Both the position numbers and the translations under genes were made by a program. From Luidia sarsii (Eukaryota > Echinodermata > Asteroidea > Paxillosida > Luidiidae): DNA of 64,000 nucleotides. The first letter of the stretch is position 1. Each line of letters opens with the position of its first letter. The notes under the pieces are model-generated. The model searched no databases. It was not told the origin of the DNA and was given only the letters and a program-made list of their open reading frames with translations. The DNA is taken from contig OX465101.1 in the NCBI GenBank assembly GCA_949987565.1, positions 27,008,456 through 27,072,455 of the forward strand, read 5' to 3'. Shown piece after piece: positions 12,544-24,500 of the stretch.

Positions 12544-14085
12544 CCAGATTCGTTTTATTTTGAAGTCAAATCCTGGATATAAATTTTTTCTGGAAAATAT
12601 AGGTTTTTGGGGAAAAAAACAAGTATTCAAGCTGATTGTGTGTAGAATCATGTTATCACAACGTTGCAGTACAATTTCTCTCTTATTTTTATTTTTAATC
12701 TATCAAAAACTCAATTCAAATATTGTGTGTCATGTATGGGACACCGTAGCGCTTTTCGGGTAGGCCAGCCGAAATTCAGGCCCAAATTTAGGGCCAGGTT
12801 CAGTCTGGTGACCAGGTGGTGAAGGAAACCAGCCTATGCGGAGTTTTAGACAACGTAGAGGGCGCTATAAAGGAAGACCATAGAGCTCTATTAAAAGAAG
12901 GAAGACCATAGAGCTCTATAAAAAGGTTCTTTTAAATTATGCATATAGCCTCACGGCAAAGAGCTGAGCTTGGAAGGCAAACTATAGGTACATATAATTT
13001 TTCTCAGAACCTTATATAGTAACAGTGCCTGTGAACGTCACGGACAAATTGATTTTATCAGCCCAGGTGTGTAGCCGTAGCCAATACTATTGCACAAAAC
13101 AACAGGTGGGTTTTTGAATGCTCGGTTTCTAATGACCACCCTGCATTGGATGACCATTATACTGAGACGCTCTGCATTTCGTAGGCCCATTGAGCTAGTT
13201 TCTGCAGGACCGCGAATATTCTAGGACCGCTGCTCGAATGATAGCCTTTATTCCAGTCGTCTTTTCCCAAGTGGGTGGAGATGCGCGGTGAGGGCTCAGG
13301 ATCACAGCAAGACTGCTCGAAGGTCTTGGCTGCAGCTGAAATTGACTAATGCTCCGTGTACATAATTGGGACCGAACACCGCAACCAATGAATTTTGACA
13401 CGGACCCACTTGAGTGACCGGTGACAGGGACAAGAGCGCCTGGATTAAAGACTATTACCTACATTCCAACTTTTGCATAACAGTGACGAGCCTGCGTGGT
13501 CTATTACAGGTGCAAACTTTGAATAGATTCGCGCCATGTCGACAATGAACAGTGAGCAATACAGTGATTGCGTATGTAGTTCAGTGCCGGAAACAGACGC
13601 ACCCTTCTGCCCGTTGTGGGATTTTTTGAGACTGGGATTACTCAAGATCTAATTAGACAGACGAGCTCATGAGAATTAGAGGTGAGTAGAAATTGCGTGG
13701 TTGTTTTCCCCCAAAGGTGACTGAAAAATGATAGGGTTCAGCTGATAGAAAACTAACACATAGGCTAACGTTGCCGTGATCTCGAATTTCTCCCGAGTCA
13801 TGCGCTGGCTGGCTAGGACCGGTCGATGATTTCACGACACTGACGATCCATGCCATTCGGGCGGCTACCATGCAGAAACTGGCAGAAACTGATCATTCTC
13901 TTAATGGACATTTTGAGATACGATAATTAGCATATAAAATATAATGTACGAAAGCTATCACTTTATTATTACCTACATAGTAAATAGTAGGCCTATTTAT
14001 GCAGAACACTAAGTCTAAGAGTAAGTTTTATTGGGGTGTATTCACCGTGTAACATCTAGCGGCGAACGAGGGCTATGTCTAATTG
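12544..14085. other. No gene recognised
   Basis: About 1.5 kb after the satellite. Short ORFs here (for example 13195-13401 and 13653-13871, minus) show no recognisable domain or splice pattern. A small direct repeat of GACCATAGAGCTCTAT lies at 12877 and 12904; a related word recurs at 53210-53275. Confidence 0.6.
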
Positions 14086-14710
14086 TGACACAGGACGATT
14101 ACGAGAGCAAGGCTCGCTTGCTCCCAGGCGTAGCTTTGATGGCCTAATTATTTGGTTATTACTTAAAATTATTTTAGGAAAACTGAAGTCGATTTAACTT
14201 TCGCAAGACGATGAGCGATGCACAGAAATCATACGGTTTATCACAACTAACTGCGGGTGGTTTATCCATCGTGAGTTGAGTTACGATGCATCTCTAGGCT
14301 AAGTAGTAGTTATAATTATTATAGGCCTTGTGATTGTGAAATCCGGCCACTTCTGCACTTTTTTGCGAAAGAACCATTTTGTGGAGCGCAACAAACAAAT
14401 TACGAGAGCAAGGCTCGCTTGCTCCCAGGCGTAGCTTCGATTGCCAAATTATTTGCATAGTGTAACTTCAAATTATTTTAGGAAATCTGAAGTAGATTTC
14501 ACCAAACACATCGTAACTGTAATACTCAAGACGATGCATGAGCGATCGATGCGCAGAAACCATACGGTGTATCACATCTAACGATGGTTTATCCATCGTG
14601 AGTTGAGTTACGATCCATCGTTTGGCCTAATATTATGAAATATAAAACTAAGGGCTTGTGAAATCAACTTCTGCACTTTTTTCCAAAAGAACCGTTTCCT
14701 TGAGCACAAC
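14086..14710. repeat. Tandem duplication of about 307 bp containing a palindromic short element
   Basis: ATTACGAGAGCAAGGCTCGC starts at 14098 and again at 14399. Each copy continues with GCTTGCTCCCAGGCGTAGCTT and ends in a block with CATACGGT, GGTTTATCCATCGTGAGTTG and ACGATGCATC or ACGATCCATC. The second block type also appears at 51850-52100 next to the ASRGL1 gene, which marks it as a dispersed short element. Confidence 0.75.
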
Positions 14711-15110
14711 AAACCAATTCTGACAGTTGGAAGGCGAGGGTGCTTAATTCTTTTACATTATTAAGATTGCAAGTTTACTTTATCTCTTAAAGCATTTTAA
14801 ATAATCTTTTAAGTTTTATTTTCGGTGACCTGTATTCAAATCATCCTATAACAAGCATGATTTTCAATAAAATTGAGTACATACAATCCAATACAGTCAT
14901 GAAAGTTTGAGAAAAATGTAATACTTCCATCACAGTGATTACTGATTACTATAATTTATTTGAATTGAGTTTATTTTGGGGTATTCAATTTGTCTCACCT
15001 TATTTTTTTTCAGGTTTAAGTGACTGACAGCACTGGCACATGGAACAAGCAAGAGCAAGCTGTATAATTGATAAGTGAAAACATTTTTTTAAAATTTTTT
15101 TTTATTGAGG
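14711..15110. other. AT-rich stretch, nothing recognised
   Basis: AT-rich sequence with no open frame and no repeat found elsewhere in the window, except the CAGGTTTAAGTGACTGACAGCACTGG words near 15013, which weakly resemble 17951-17975 at the other side of the inverted PLE pair. Confidence 0.4.
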
Positions 15111-15118
15111 TTTTGTTG

Positions 15119-16715
15119 GAGATGTTTCGATCCTAGCAGGATCTTTCCCAAAGGCATAGAGTGACAAGGAAAAAACAGACACATGTCTAAGAAGGAAGGG
15201 GGTAGAAAGTGAATAGGACATGGAAGACCAACAGAGGACAAGGAAGAGCTTGGAGTAGGGTCAGGATTAGTGAGAAAAGGGGGAAACATCAAAGAGAGAG
15301 GTGTGGAGGAGTGAACGCAAAAGAAGGATTATCAGTGAACATGCAAGGTGTTAGTCATTCCCCTCCTGGATGTTGAGGCCATGTGGTTGAATAGTCCGGA
15401 GATGCTTCATCCACATTTTCTCACGGCTAAGCCGGACAGCATCACTATGGTGACCAAGGGAATCCATGCCCTGAACATTCATATCTGATATCGAATGATC
15501 AGGGAGATTGAAGTGATACCAAACAGGGGTGTAAATTTTACTGGTTTTGATTGTAAACCTATGGCAGTGGACACTTTTTTGGAGGGTGTTTTTGGACTCG
15601 CCAATATATCAAACATTACAGATTCTACCGGAGATGAGGTATAATGTTTGAGGTGGCGCATGTAATATAGAGCCGTAGGTCGTGTGGGTTGTTCCAGAAA
15701 AATTTCCATTGAAAGACACTGTTTCCTGAACATGTGTCTTGCAAACAGTGCATTTCAAGGGAAAACTTTGATGTACCAAATTTGGTGGGAAGTGAAGTGT
15801 CCAAAGGGGGAGCCTCTGCTCGAACAATAAGTCACGCAGGTTATGGGGGCACCTGGAAGTTAAGACAGACGAGTTTGGAATGGCACTGGCCAGACGATCT
15901 GAAGTATGGCGAATGTGGTGGTTTTCCTTAGTTATCTTCCAGAGAGGAGGAAGACAAGGGTGGTAGGAAGTAATCTCGGGAACCTCGAGATTGTCCTTGG
16001 CACCGGATGGCTTTTGTTTTTAGTACCTAACTTCTGCGAATGGAGTAGACTTTAGCAATGGAATTCTTCACTTTGCGAGAACTATAACCTCTTGCAACCA
16101 CGTTTCTGGCCAACACTCGTGTATGGCGGCGAAAATCAGACTCATTGGAGCATATACGCCTCAATCTGAGGGCCTGGCTGTAAGCTATACCAGTCTTACA
16201 AAGTCTAGGGTGACAACTGGAGGCATGGAGATGTTGATGAATGTCGTTGGGCTTAGATACAAGTCAGTAGTTAGTGTGTTGTGGTCTTTCTGGATGGTGA
16301 CATCCAGGACGTAGGTCTGCTGGAGTGAGTGCTCCCATGTCTACTTGATAGTGCTGTGGAAGGAGTTGATGTGATCAACGAAGGCATTCAAGCTGCTACC
16401 GTCCTTAGTCCAAATGAAGAAAACGTCATCTATGTATCCCTACCTAATCCATGGATGGCATGGAGCCTCATTGAGCGTGCATTCTTCAAGGTCACCCATG
16501 AACAGGCAAGCAAAGGAAGGAGCCATGCGCATGCCCATGGCAGTACCATGTACTTGGAGATAGTGCTTGCCAAGAAAGGAAAAAGGATTCTTGATCAGCA
16601 CTAGGCTCATGGGGGTGGCCATGTCAGAGATGGGGGGAGAGGAAGATTTTCCCTTGGCTAAGGCAGAGGAGCAAGCCTGAATTCCTTCTTCCTGGGGGTG
16701 TTGGTTCACCCTCAC
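15119..16715 (-). pseudogene. Penelope-like element copy 2a, 5' truncated, minus strand
   Basis: Minus-strand sequence parallel to the C-terminal 450 residues of the copy 1 polyprotein, from the IPQEEGIQACSS block (near 16715) through the RT core, the connector and the GIY-YIG region, to 15360, then 3' UTR and a hammerhead-like motif at 15119-15154. The frame is broken several times: separate open pieces at 16440-16715, 15609-15827 and 15479-15733, and CHPWIR replaces the start of the YIDD block. It is non-functional and ends abruptly at the same codon as copy 2b. Confidence 0.85.
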
Positions 16716-16737
16716 CTAGGCCTCACCCGCACCCAAC

Positions 16738-17730
16738 ACCAACATCCCCCCAGGAAGAAGGCATTCAGGCTTACTCCTTTGCCCCAGCCAAGGGAAAACA
16801 CTCCTCATCCCCCCATCTTTGACATAACCACCCTCGTGAGGCTAGTTCTGACCAAGAATCCTTTCTCCTTTCTTGGCAAGTACTATCTTCAAGTACATGG
16901 CACTGCCATTGGCATGCGCATGGCTCTTTCCTTTGCTTGCCTCATGGGTGACCTTGAAGAACGCACACTCAGTGATGCTCCATGCCATCTCTGGATTTGG
17001 TGGAGATACATAGATGACGATGTCACCATCCGGAAAGACCACAACACATTAACTATTGACACTCAGCCCACTGACACTCATCAACATTTCCATGCCTCCA
17101 GTTATCACCTTAGACACTGTAAGACTGGTATAGCTTACAGCGCGGCCCTCAGATTAAGACACATGTAACTATGTTCCAATGAATCTGATTTTTGCTGCCA
17201 TACACAAGTATTGGCCAGAAACTTTCTTGCAATAGGCTATAGTTCTCGCCAAGTGAAGAATTCCATTGCTAAAATCTACTTCATTCCCAGAAGTTTGGCA
17301 CTGAATCAAAAGTCATCCGGTCACAAGGACAATCCCGAGGTTCCCTTGGTTACTTCCTGCCACCCTTGTCTTCCTCCTCTCAGAAAGATAACTAAGGAAA
17401 ACCACCACATTCTCCATACTTCATATCGTCTGGCCAGTGCCATTCCAAAGTCGTCTGTTTTGGCTTCCAGGCACCCCGTAACCTGCGTGACTTATTGTTC
17501 GAGCAGAGGCTCCACCTTTGGACACTTTACCTCCCACCAAATTTGGTACATTTAAGTGTACCTCGAAATGCATTGTTTGCAAGACACATGTCTGGGAAAT
17601 AGACCCTTTCAATGGAAATTCTTCTGGAACAACCCACATGACCCATGGCTCTATAACATGCACCACCTCAAACATTACATATACCTCATCTCCTGTAGAG
17701 TTTGTAATGTTCAATATGTTGGTGAGACCT
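16738..17730 (+). pseudogene. Penelope-like element copy 2b, 5' truncated, plus strand
   Basis: Plus-strand PLE sequence beginning at the same NIPQEEG codon where copy 2a stops, so the two lie head to head around a 36-bp spacer (16702-16737). The RT core (near 16830-17025, including a WWRYIDDD block), the C-terminal RT/connector (17160-17480) and the start of the GIY-YIG nuclease (to about 17725) are recognisable. Frameshifts and a deletion after the YIDD block, which removes the segment between YIDD and the HFLDVTVRKD region, inactivate it. A hammerhead-like motif follows at 17766-17806. Confidence 0.85.
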
Positions 17731-17765
17731 TATGCATATATCTGTTTTGTCCTGGTAACCCTGCC

Positions 17766-18090
17766 TTATAGAAAGGTCCTGCTAGGATCAAAATGTCAGG
17801 CCCACTCAATTTGGAGGAGATTTCAACTTCATAAATTTAATGAGTGCATTCGCCCTAAAACCTAAAAGTTTGAAAAAAATGTAATTATTATGATTCCACC
17901 ACAATGATTCTGTAGTATTCAATTTGTCTTGTCTTATGTATTTTTTTTTCAGGTTTGTTGAAGCGACACTATACGTATGGAGCAAGCAAGAGCAAGCTGT
18001 AAAATGGATAAGTGAACTTCTGTTTATTTACTTTTTTGTATTTGTGAAAGGTCGTGCTAGGATCGAAATGTCAGGCCCTCTAACTTTTGA
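17766..18090 (+). ncRNA. Two hammerhead-like motifs downstream of PLE copy 2b
   Basis: At 17766-17806 AAAGGTCCTGCTAGGATC is followed by AAAATGTCAGGCCCAC; at 18048-18083 AAAGGTCGTGCTAGGATC is followed by GAAATGTCAGGCCCTC. Both keep the stem-GAAA-NGTC-AGGCCC order with single-base decay (GAAAC became AAAAT or GAAAT). They are probably two decayed PLE terminal repeats. Confidence 0.4.
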
Positions 18091-18110
18091 GATTTTGTTT
18101 TTGAAATTAT

Positions 18111-18566
18111 CTAGACAATTGCTTTCTTGGTCTTTGGGAGAAAGTGCTGGGTTTTGACCTGGAGGGGGGTTGTGGTGGTCCTGTAGGGGAGAATTCTGGT
18201 GAAGCTGGCTCTCTCAGCTTGGGAAGGGGCATGGTACACTGATGCATATAGGTTGGGGAACTGTGGCACTGTTGGAGAAGGTGGTGTTGGGATGCTCACC
18301 CAGGTGTGTCACCGGTACGTGCACTGTGCGAAGGCTAGAAGCCAGGATGATGCCAATGGTACAGAGTGTACCCATGGGTGGGCTAATTGGGGGAGACTGA
18401 GGGTGGTGTGCAGGGTGGATGGTCCTTGGCTATAGATGACAGGAGGACTGTATCTGGAAGACTTACTTTGCCAGGGAATCACCTGTGGAGGAGCTTGATG
18501 TCGTGGTGGGACTGTGGTGTATTTGGTAGATCTCACTGGGCTTGCAGGCATCCCCCCTGATTTCAT
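18111..18566 (-). other. Possible Pro/Ser/Thr-rich coding fragment, two frames
   Basis: Two adjacent minus-strand frames (18566-18309 and 18299-18111) are both rich in Pro, Ser and Thr and free of stops for 85 and 62 codons, as if one longer low-complexity coding stretch had been split by a frameshift near 18305. No domain is recognised and no clear splice borders were found. It may be a gene remnant or chance. Confidence 0.2.
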
Positions 18567-19998
18567 GAACCCCTGGGATGCATCACAATGAGGTAATGTG
18601 GCATGTTTCTACTGTAAGCAGTTTGAATGTGACACTTCTTGCAATGGCTGAGGCATATAATCGTGATGATTCACATTTTTGGCCAAAATAAAGTTGTTTT
18701 GCTGTATACAGCAAAACAAATGTGTTTACTCTGCTCTTAGGCATTCCTAATGATATCACCAAAAATAGAAACTAAGAATATGAATAAATAGGTGAAAAAA
18801 ACCTACTTTGACTGGCACTACTTAGTTGGGTGAAAAAACATACCCTAAATACATAAGAAGCATAAAAAGACAAAAATAAATCAATAACAAAACCCCTCCA
18901 GTCCTTCACATTGACTGGCCACTTCTTTGTGGTGTGGGGGTACAAAACAGTCCTTAAAAAGAACAAAATGTAAAAAAAGAAAAAAAATGAAAGAACGCCT
19001 CCACCTTGACTGGCCACTTTTGGTGGTGTAGGCCTAGGGGAAGAAATCACTCCTAAAAAGTAGCTTCACTGGCACTTTATGAGTAAGAAAAAAAGTATAT
19101 GAACTATACAAAAGAGTGCTTTTCTTTGATACTTGTGATCTTCAAAAGAATGTTCGTTGTTTTTTCTTGGGGGGGGGACAAATTATATGATGTCCCCCCA
19201 TTCACTTTTGAAAGTTGGGGGCGGAACATGTCCTCCTGTGTCACCCCCCCCCCTGCCTATTGATGCCCATGTGTGCTAGCCCATGCGATGCCCCAGTGTT
19301 TCATGAAATCGGGGTGGTTGGGCTTTCCACTGGTCCATGTTGGTGGTGATATCTGCCTGCTTGCCAGTTGATGTTGTGGATCTTGTTTGTACAGTGTGCC
19401 TTCATGATGGAGGTATCTATGAAGGGGTTTGATGGCAATCTCTCTTCACCTCACACGGACCCCTGTCATCATCATCATCATCTATTCTCCTATTTCCTTT
19501 CAAGTCAAATCTGACACTGCTGTTGTTTCACTTTATAAAGGAACACATTTCTAGCCACTTTTGCAACATATAGCTTCTTCGTATACTCAGAAATACCTTG
19601 ACAATCATTCCAGTTTTTTGTGCACTGCCACCGCCATAGGAATTTATACATAGTGGTCACAGATGATGTGATGCAAAATATCCATAAATGGGAAAATGCA
19701 AATTTCTTTTCTATCCAATTTGCAATTTGTTGGCACAATTTTTAATCTTTCTAATTCCTGTCTCCTTGCTATGGCTGGCTTCTTTGGTGCAAGCCTAGTA
19801 TAACCCGGTCAGCCCTGGTGTGGCCCTGTGAAAAGGTTTTGCCTTGTTTTCAGGATTATATAATTAGGTCTGTGCAGACAAGCATTACCTTCTTCATTTG
19901 ATTTCAGTACATCAGGAGTGGCTGCTTATGCTACGTGGTGGTCGTGCTGTTAAATGTACTGCCATCTGAAAATGTGGTTAATCAAGCACTTCTTCATT
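18567..19998. other. Non-coding, no gene recognised
   Basis: Contains a perfect 26-bp palindrome at 18694-18719 (TTGTTTTGCTGTA and its complement) and short repeated words (TTGACTGGC..ACTT near 18807, 18912 and 19008). These weakly echo the CACCTTGAGTGGCC words in the 50.8-51.2 kb repeats. Homopolymer G and C runs near 19170 and 19240. Confidence 0.5.
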
Positions 19999-20810
19999 TT
20001 GGTATTCCTTTGAACTAAAAGCGTCATCATTCCTGATTCTTGTTGATTTTTTTCTATTCAACTATTTTGTTTACCACTTTGAAACAGTTTGGTAACTATC
20101 TTGTTTAAATCGTAATGACTTTTTTAAGAGGAATGTGTGAATACAATATTATAGCCTTGTGGCAATGAGCTTTGCCACATGAAGACCATGGTGTAATTGA
20201 TGAATGTATAAATTCAGTATCATGTACATATCTAAATATTGCAAGTAAATGACACTGATGAGCACTTGATCTGAATAGGAAGTGCGGACCAGCCCCACAT
20301 AGTGGTAAGTTGGCCTTAATGCGCCTATTTGGTGAGGAGTATTCAAGGCAAGTGTCAATAATTTACTTAAGTCTTGATCTTTAGGTGGAAAGTGGTATTC
20401 CTTTGAACTAAATAGCGTCATCATTCCTGATTCTTGTTGATTTTTTTGTATTCAACTATTTTGTTTACCACTTTGAAACAGTTTGGTAACTATCTTGTTT
20501 AAATCGTAATGACTTTGTTTTTTTAAGAGGAATGTGTGAATACAATATTATAGCCTTGTGGCAATGAGCATAGCCAGTACTCTTTGCCACATGAAGACCA
20601 TGGTGTAATTGATGTATGTATAAATTCAGTATCATGTACATATCTAAATATTGCAAGTAAATGACACTGATGAGCACTTGATCTGAATAGGAAGTGCGGA
20701 CCAGCCCCACATAGTGGTAAGTTGGCCTTAATGCGCCTATTTGGTGAGGAGTATTCAAGGCAAGTGTCAATAATTTACTTAAGTCTTGATCTTTAGGTGG
20801 AAAGTGAAAA
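19999..20810. repeat. Tandem duplication of about 0.4 kb
   Basis: The block starting GGTATTCCTTTGAACTAAA at 20000 is repeated from 20393 with high identity, ending with TCTTGATCTTTAGGTGGAAAGTG in both (20380-20396; 20787-20806). The second copy has a short insertion (CATAGCCAGTACT at 20568). The parallel minus-strand ORFs in both copies simply reflect the duplication. Confidence 0.85.
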
Positions 20811-20924
20811 AAAAACACCAGAAATTCCAATGACATAAAAGAGGGGTTTATCCATCTTATATAAGACAGTTGAAAACTATAAATTTAACCCTGTATGGCA
20901 TATCCTCTTGAAACCTCACATCTT

Positions 20925-21100
20925 GTACTATCACTAGATAAGGCGATTGAGCTTTTTCAGTAATTGCCCCTACCCTTTGGAACAAACTACCAGTGCATAT
21001 TCAAAACACCCAGTCCCTTTTAAGTCTTTGATGAAAAGTGAAAACACACCTTTTTAATTCATAAAAGGCCCTATATAACATTGGAAAGATCGGAAAACAT
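20925..21100 (+). pseudogene. LINE ORF2 C-terminal remnant
   Basis: In one plus frame near 20953-21026 the sequence reads AFSVIAPTLWNKLPVHIQ and then NTQSLLSL. This pattern, (A)FS..AP.LWN.LP..I......S...F...LK.HLF, is the usual C-terminal tail of non-LTR retrotransposon ORF2 proteins. Two stops and a shift follow before KTHLF. Only the 3' end of a LINE is visible. Confidence 0.6.
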
Positions 21101-21558
21101 CAATATACACAGTTTTCCTTCTAATTTACACAGTTTGTAGATGGTCACTCATGATAAAATCCTCATGTTGAAATCGTACGGTCTGGGATGCTGTACTCTT
21201 TAAGAAATCTTCACTCAAGCACTGACAAGTAGTGTTTATCTCGCGCGATAAAAAATCAATATTTCGTGCGATTTGTTGAATGACGCCTTTACAAACAAGA
21301 CAACTGTTTCAAAATGCACTCTGTTTCAAAATGCACTGTAAATCCCATGTATACTTATTTGCATTGTTCTTCATGTACAGTTTACAGTATTGAAAAAAGG
21401 TCTGATTCATAATTTGGGTATTTATTCATTTTGTTTTTGTAATTTATAAACAATGGTGCGCTTAGAAACAGCTGTATTAAGTGCCTTAAAAATGTCATAT
21501 ATTATTATTTTTATTATTAAAATGTTTCTAAAGACAGAGGTCAACTTTGGATTTTTAG

Positions 21559-21601
21559 GACAACTTGCATGCATGCAAAATGTATGCATGCTGGTTGTCC
21601 A
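21559..21601. repeat. Hairpin with TGCATGCAT arms
   Basis: GGACAACTTGCATGCAT is mirrored by ATGCATGCTGGTTGTCC around a short AT-rich loop. It is an isolated imperfect inverted repeat, 75 bp before the tRNA-like unit. Confidence 0.6.
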
Positions 21602-21674
21602 AATGCATAAAATACAATGAAAATTGAAGAGTAGTGTCACCTTGACCTTGAGTGGCCACAAGCATTGTGGTGTG

Positions 21675-21815
21675 GTGCTTTTCCAGACTGCCGGCAAGAC
21701 CTTAAGCAGCTCGGTGGTCTGGTTGCTAAGATGGCTGCTCTAGAAAGCAGGAGGCGCAGGTTCGAATCCTGCCCAAGCTGCCCATTTAATTCTTGCAGGC
21801 AGTGTGGAAAAGCAC
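21675..21815. mobile_element. Short inverted-repeat unit enclosing a tRNA-like sequence
   Basis: The 25-base arm at 21675-21699 (GTGCTTTTCCAGACTGCC...) is the reverse complement of 21791-21815 with two mismatches. Between the arms lies a 76-nt tRNA-Ser-like sequence. The inverted arms could be terminal repeats of a small transposon, or the stem of a transcript that presents the tRNA-like domain. Confidence 0.6.
21706..21781 (+). tRNA. tRNA-Ser(AGA)-like sequence, probably a pseudogene or SINE head
   Basis: The acceptor arms GCAGCT/AGCTGC pair, the T arm is perfect (GCAGG-TTCGAAT-CCTGC, which is also a consensus RNA polymerase III B box), and CTAGAAA would be a serine AGA anticodon loop. The anticodon stem forms only four pairs (CTGC/GCAG, with a bulge), the A box is weak and the long serine variable arm is missing. 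It resembles a tRNA-derived repeat more than a working gene. Confidence 0.45.
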
Positions 21816-22494
21816 ACAGAGTAATACCAGCACAACATGTCTGGCTGGACATTTCCCTATGGCATGACCAAAACAAACTCAACCAAGAACAAAAGGTACA
21901 TTTATGCAATGTCTTCTTAAGTAGCCCCAATGTTGGATCATAGAGAAAGAAACATGAAAAACTAAAACAGACCAGTTTCAGTATAATTATTTTAAAAAAA
22001 TGTCAGGCCCTAACCACCAACACAATAATAATTGAAACAACCGGTATGTTAAATCGCAGGGTCATGTTGAATTTTGTTTTATGGCTGTAACCTAAATCAG
22101 CATACAAGTGGAAGAAGTGTATTTCATGATACAAGATTCACTAGCTTGCTGATAGAGTAATTGATACGGCCAAGGGGAGTATGTCAGTGGTGAGTGAAAG
22201 ATAGTTCCAGAAACTATTACCCTAGAAAAGGCTCACAAAATTCACAAGCATCTCATTGCTGCGGTATAGCTCTGATAAAGCCTTTTTTGAGCTGAGATCT
22301 TGTAGTTGGGGGTCTGGAGCTGATTGACCTTAACTGAATGTAGGCCTACCTGACAGGAACCTGCTTGAAATTGGAACACGTATGCATGGCTTGTTCTAAT
22401 TTGGACAGCATGCATAGACAACTTCATGATTTTCTGAATATGTAAACGCTGGTCTGGCTGTGCAAAAAGGATGTCCCAAAATCTGTTGCCCTCA

Positions 22495-22905
22495 AAACAA
22501 AATCAGCATAGGTCTGCCTGTGTTGCAGGAAGATTAATGCTGGTTAGCTGAGGCCATGAAGTCAAAGGACAAGGGCTGGCTGTCCTATTGTGTGTCTCAA
22601 ATCAAAATCAGCGTAGGCCTGCCTGTGATGCAGGAAGATGAGTGCTGGTTGGCTGAGGTCATGCAGTCAAGGGACTATACAGGACTTTAAAGCTTTCCCA
22701 GAGTATGTGCCAATCAGAACGAAATCCGCATTAGTCTGCCTGTATTGCAGGAAGATGAGTGCTGGTTAGCTGAGGGCAGGCAGTGAAGGGACTATATAGG
22801 GCTGGCTTTCTCATGGTGTCTCAAATCAAAATCAGCAGGACGATGCTGGTTTGCTGAGGCCATGTAGTCAAAGGACAAGGGCTGGCCTTCGCATGGTTTG
22901 GGGGA
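22495..22905. repeat. Four diverged tandem copies of a 110-bp repeat
   Basis: Units beginning near 22500, 22605, 22720 and 22828 share AAATCAGC, TCTGCCTGT.TTGCAGGAAGAT, GCTGGTTAGCTGAGG and AGTCAA.GGAC..GGGCTGG. Identity is moderate and the last unit has an internal deletion. No coding frame is shared across units. Confidence 0.75.
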
Positions 22906-24440
22906 GAAATTCCCTTAGTGTCTTTTTCAAAAAAATGGATATTTCCCATTCTTTTAAATGCAAACCAGACACATCAAATCAGAATGTTGATGCTCCTATA
23001 TGTTAGGAGGAATACCACAATGAAGAAGTATTGACTGATGTCAAGACTTTTTCCCCCTCCCACTTATGAAGGAAATGGTATAGACAGTCTGCCTGCCTGT
23101 AATTTCTGAAAGAATGCGCAAACCCCTTTCACAGATTACTCCAAGGTGCTGAGCAGTGTCTTTTCTAGGCCAGCTGTTGTCATCTTCTGTCAAGAAATTA
23201 TCTAAGGAGCGTCTAAATTTCATTTGCTCTTCCTTGACTGCCAATTTTATTTTCCCTGTTCTTTGCAGGAATTTCTAGTTTCCACCATCTGGTTTTGCTT
23301 AAACCCTTAACATGTCTTACACGTACACTTCAGGCATCTTGGTTTTCTGTCAGTCTCAAAGCATCCTGACCGTTCAAGAATTCTATCATCCCAGACATGG
23401 TCAGTACAATAACTGATGAAGTCTCACAGCAAGTGGTGATGGGAGAGAATCTAACTGGGCCAACTGTGCTGCTTGAGCTTTTTCCTCTCTTGCTTCCTCT
23501 CAATTCACCAACCTTGTTGTTGCCTATTCCTATCTTTATACTTGTCCAGCCTTGCCTGGCATCATTGGGGGAAGGACAGTTTTTATTTCCGCCTAGCCCT
23601 GTGACCCCCATCTTTGCTAGTGGTCCTGTGAAGAGGATTTCCATCCTTGTTTTAGGATCAAGTACAGCTTATTTCCAGTGCCTTCGCATCTGTCTACCTG
23701 TACATCTCTTTGATTCATTTTTGGTATTCAATTCATTACCCTCACTTTTGTCAGTGGCCCTATCAAGAGGTTCCTTGTTTCATGGTCAAGCAAAGGATAT
23801 TAAAAGATTGCCAATATTTTTCCTCTATAATCCTCTTCCCTTTTTCAGTTGTTGAGCACACTTGTGCTGAGGTTTCACACTGTCAATTGACAGTGAGCAG
23901 ATGTCACCATCCAGCATTGATCAGTGGTTTGCATGACTTGCCTGTGAGCTCAAAGAGATTTACCAAAAACAGTGCAGTTCCCCAAGGCTCAAACTCTTCC
24001 TGGGTGATAACCTGGCAGACAGTCTTCCAGATCCAGTCACAGGCTGTCATCCATACCATGGACTGCGCACCCTCCCCCATCCTTATTTTCCCTCACCCAG
24101 CTCGCCTATGGGATATGTACCCTTGGCACTAGCCTGGCTGCTGGCTCTCGCATTGTACACTCACCAGTGGCACACCTGAGCGAACAACTCAACACTAGCC
24201 TCTCTGGCAGTGTTGCAGTTTCACAACCTACATGCATCTGGTGCATCATGTTCCCTCCTTAGCTGAGATAGTACCCTTCCACAGAATTTCTCCTGCCAGG
24301 CTGCTCTAACTTCACTCCAAGTTTGAATCCTCTTTTTCTCTCGACCACCAGGGAAGCACAATATTTTGATATTTCAGCCCGTCATGCCACCTCCATTGTG
24401 TTAAAAAATTAAGATGAACACTGATTATTGTTTCTTCTTG
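22906..24440. other. No gene recognised
   Basis: The longest open frames (23397-23855 and 23710-24132, plus) are hydrophobic and pyrimidine-rich, overlap in different frames and show no domain. Loose repeats of a TCCTGTGAAGAGG-type phrase (near 23621 and 23760) suggest old tandem duplication. Confidence 0.5.
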
Positions 24441-24451
24441 TATCATTTCAG

Positions 24452-24500
24452 ACGCTGTCTGGAGGAGGAGGCAGACGAGGAGCAGGAGGAGGAGGAGTGA
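24452..24500 (+). other. Possible short terminal exon encoding an acidic tail
   Basis: TTTCTTCTTGTATCATTTCAG is a good splice acceptor. In one frame the following bases read RCLEEEADEEQEEEE and stop at 24499. An acidic C-terminal exon would look like this, but no upstream exon of the same gene was found, so this remains a weak candidate. Confidence 0.2.

Noticed and set aside
20149..20836. Duplicated minus-strand ORFs with the same peptide
   Set aside because: Identity reflects the 0.4-kb DNA tandem duplication; the sequence shows no domain and the frame is not longer than chance in AT-rich DNA.
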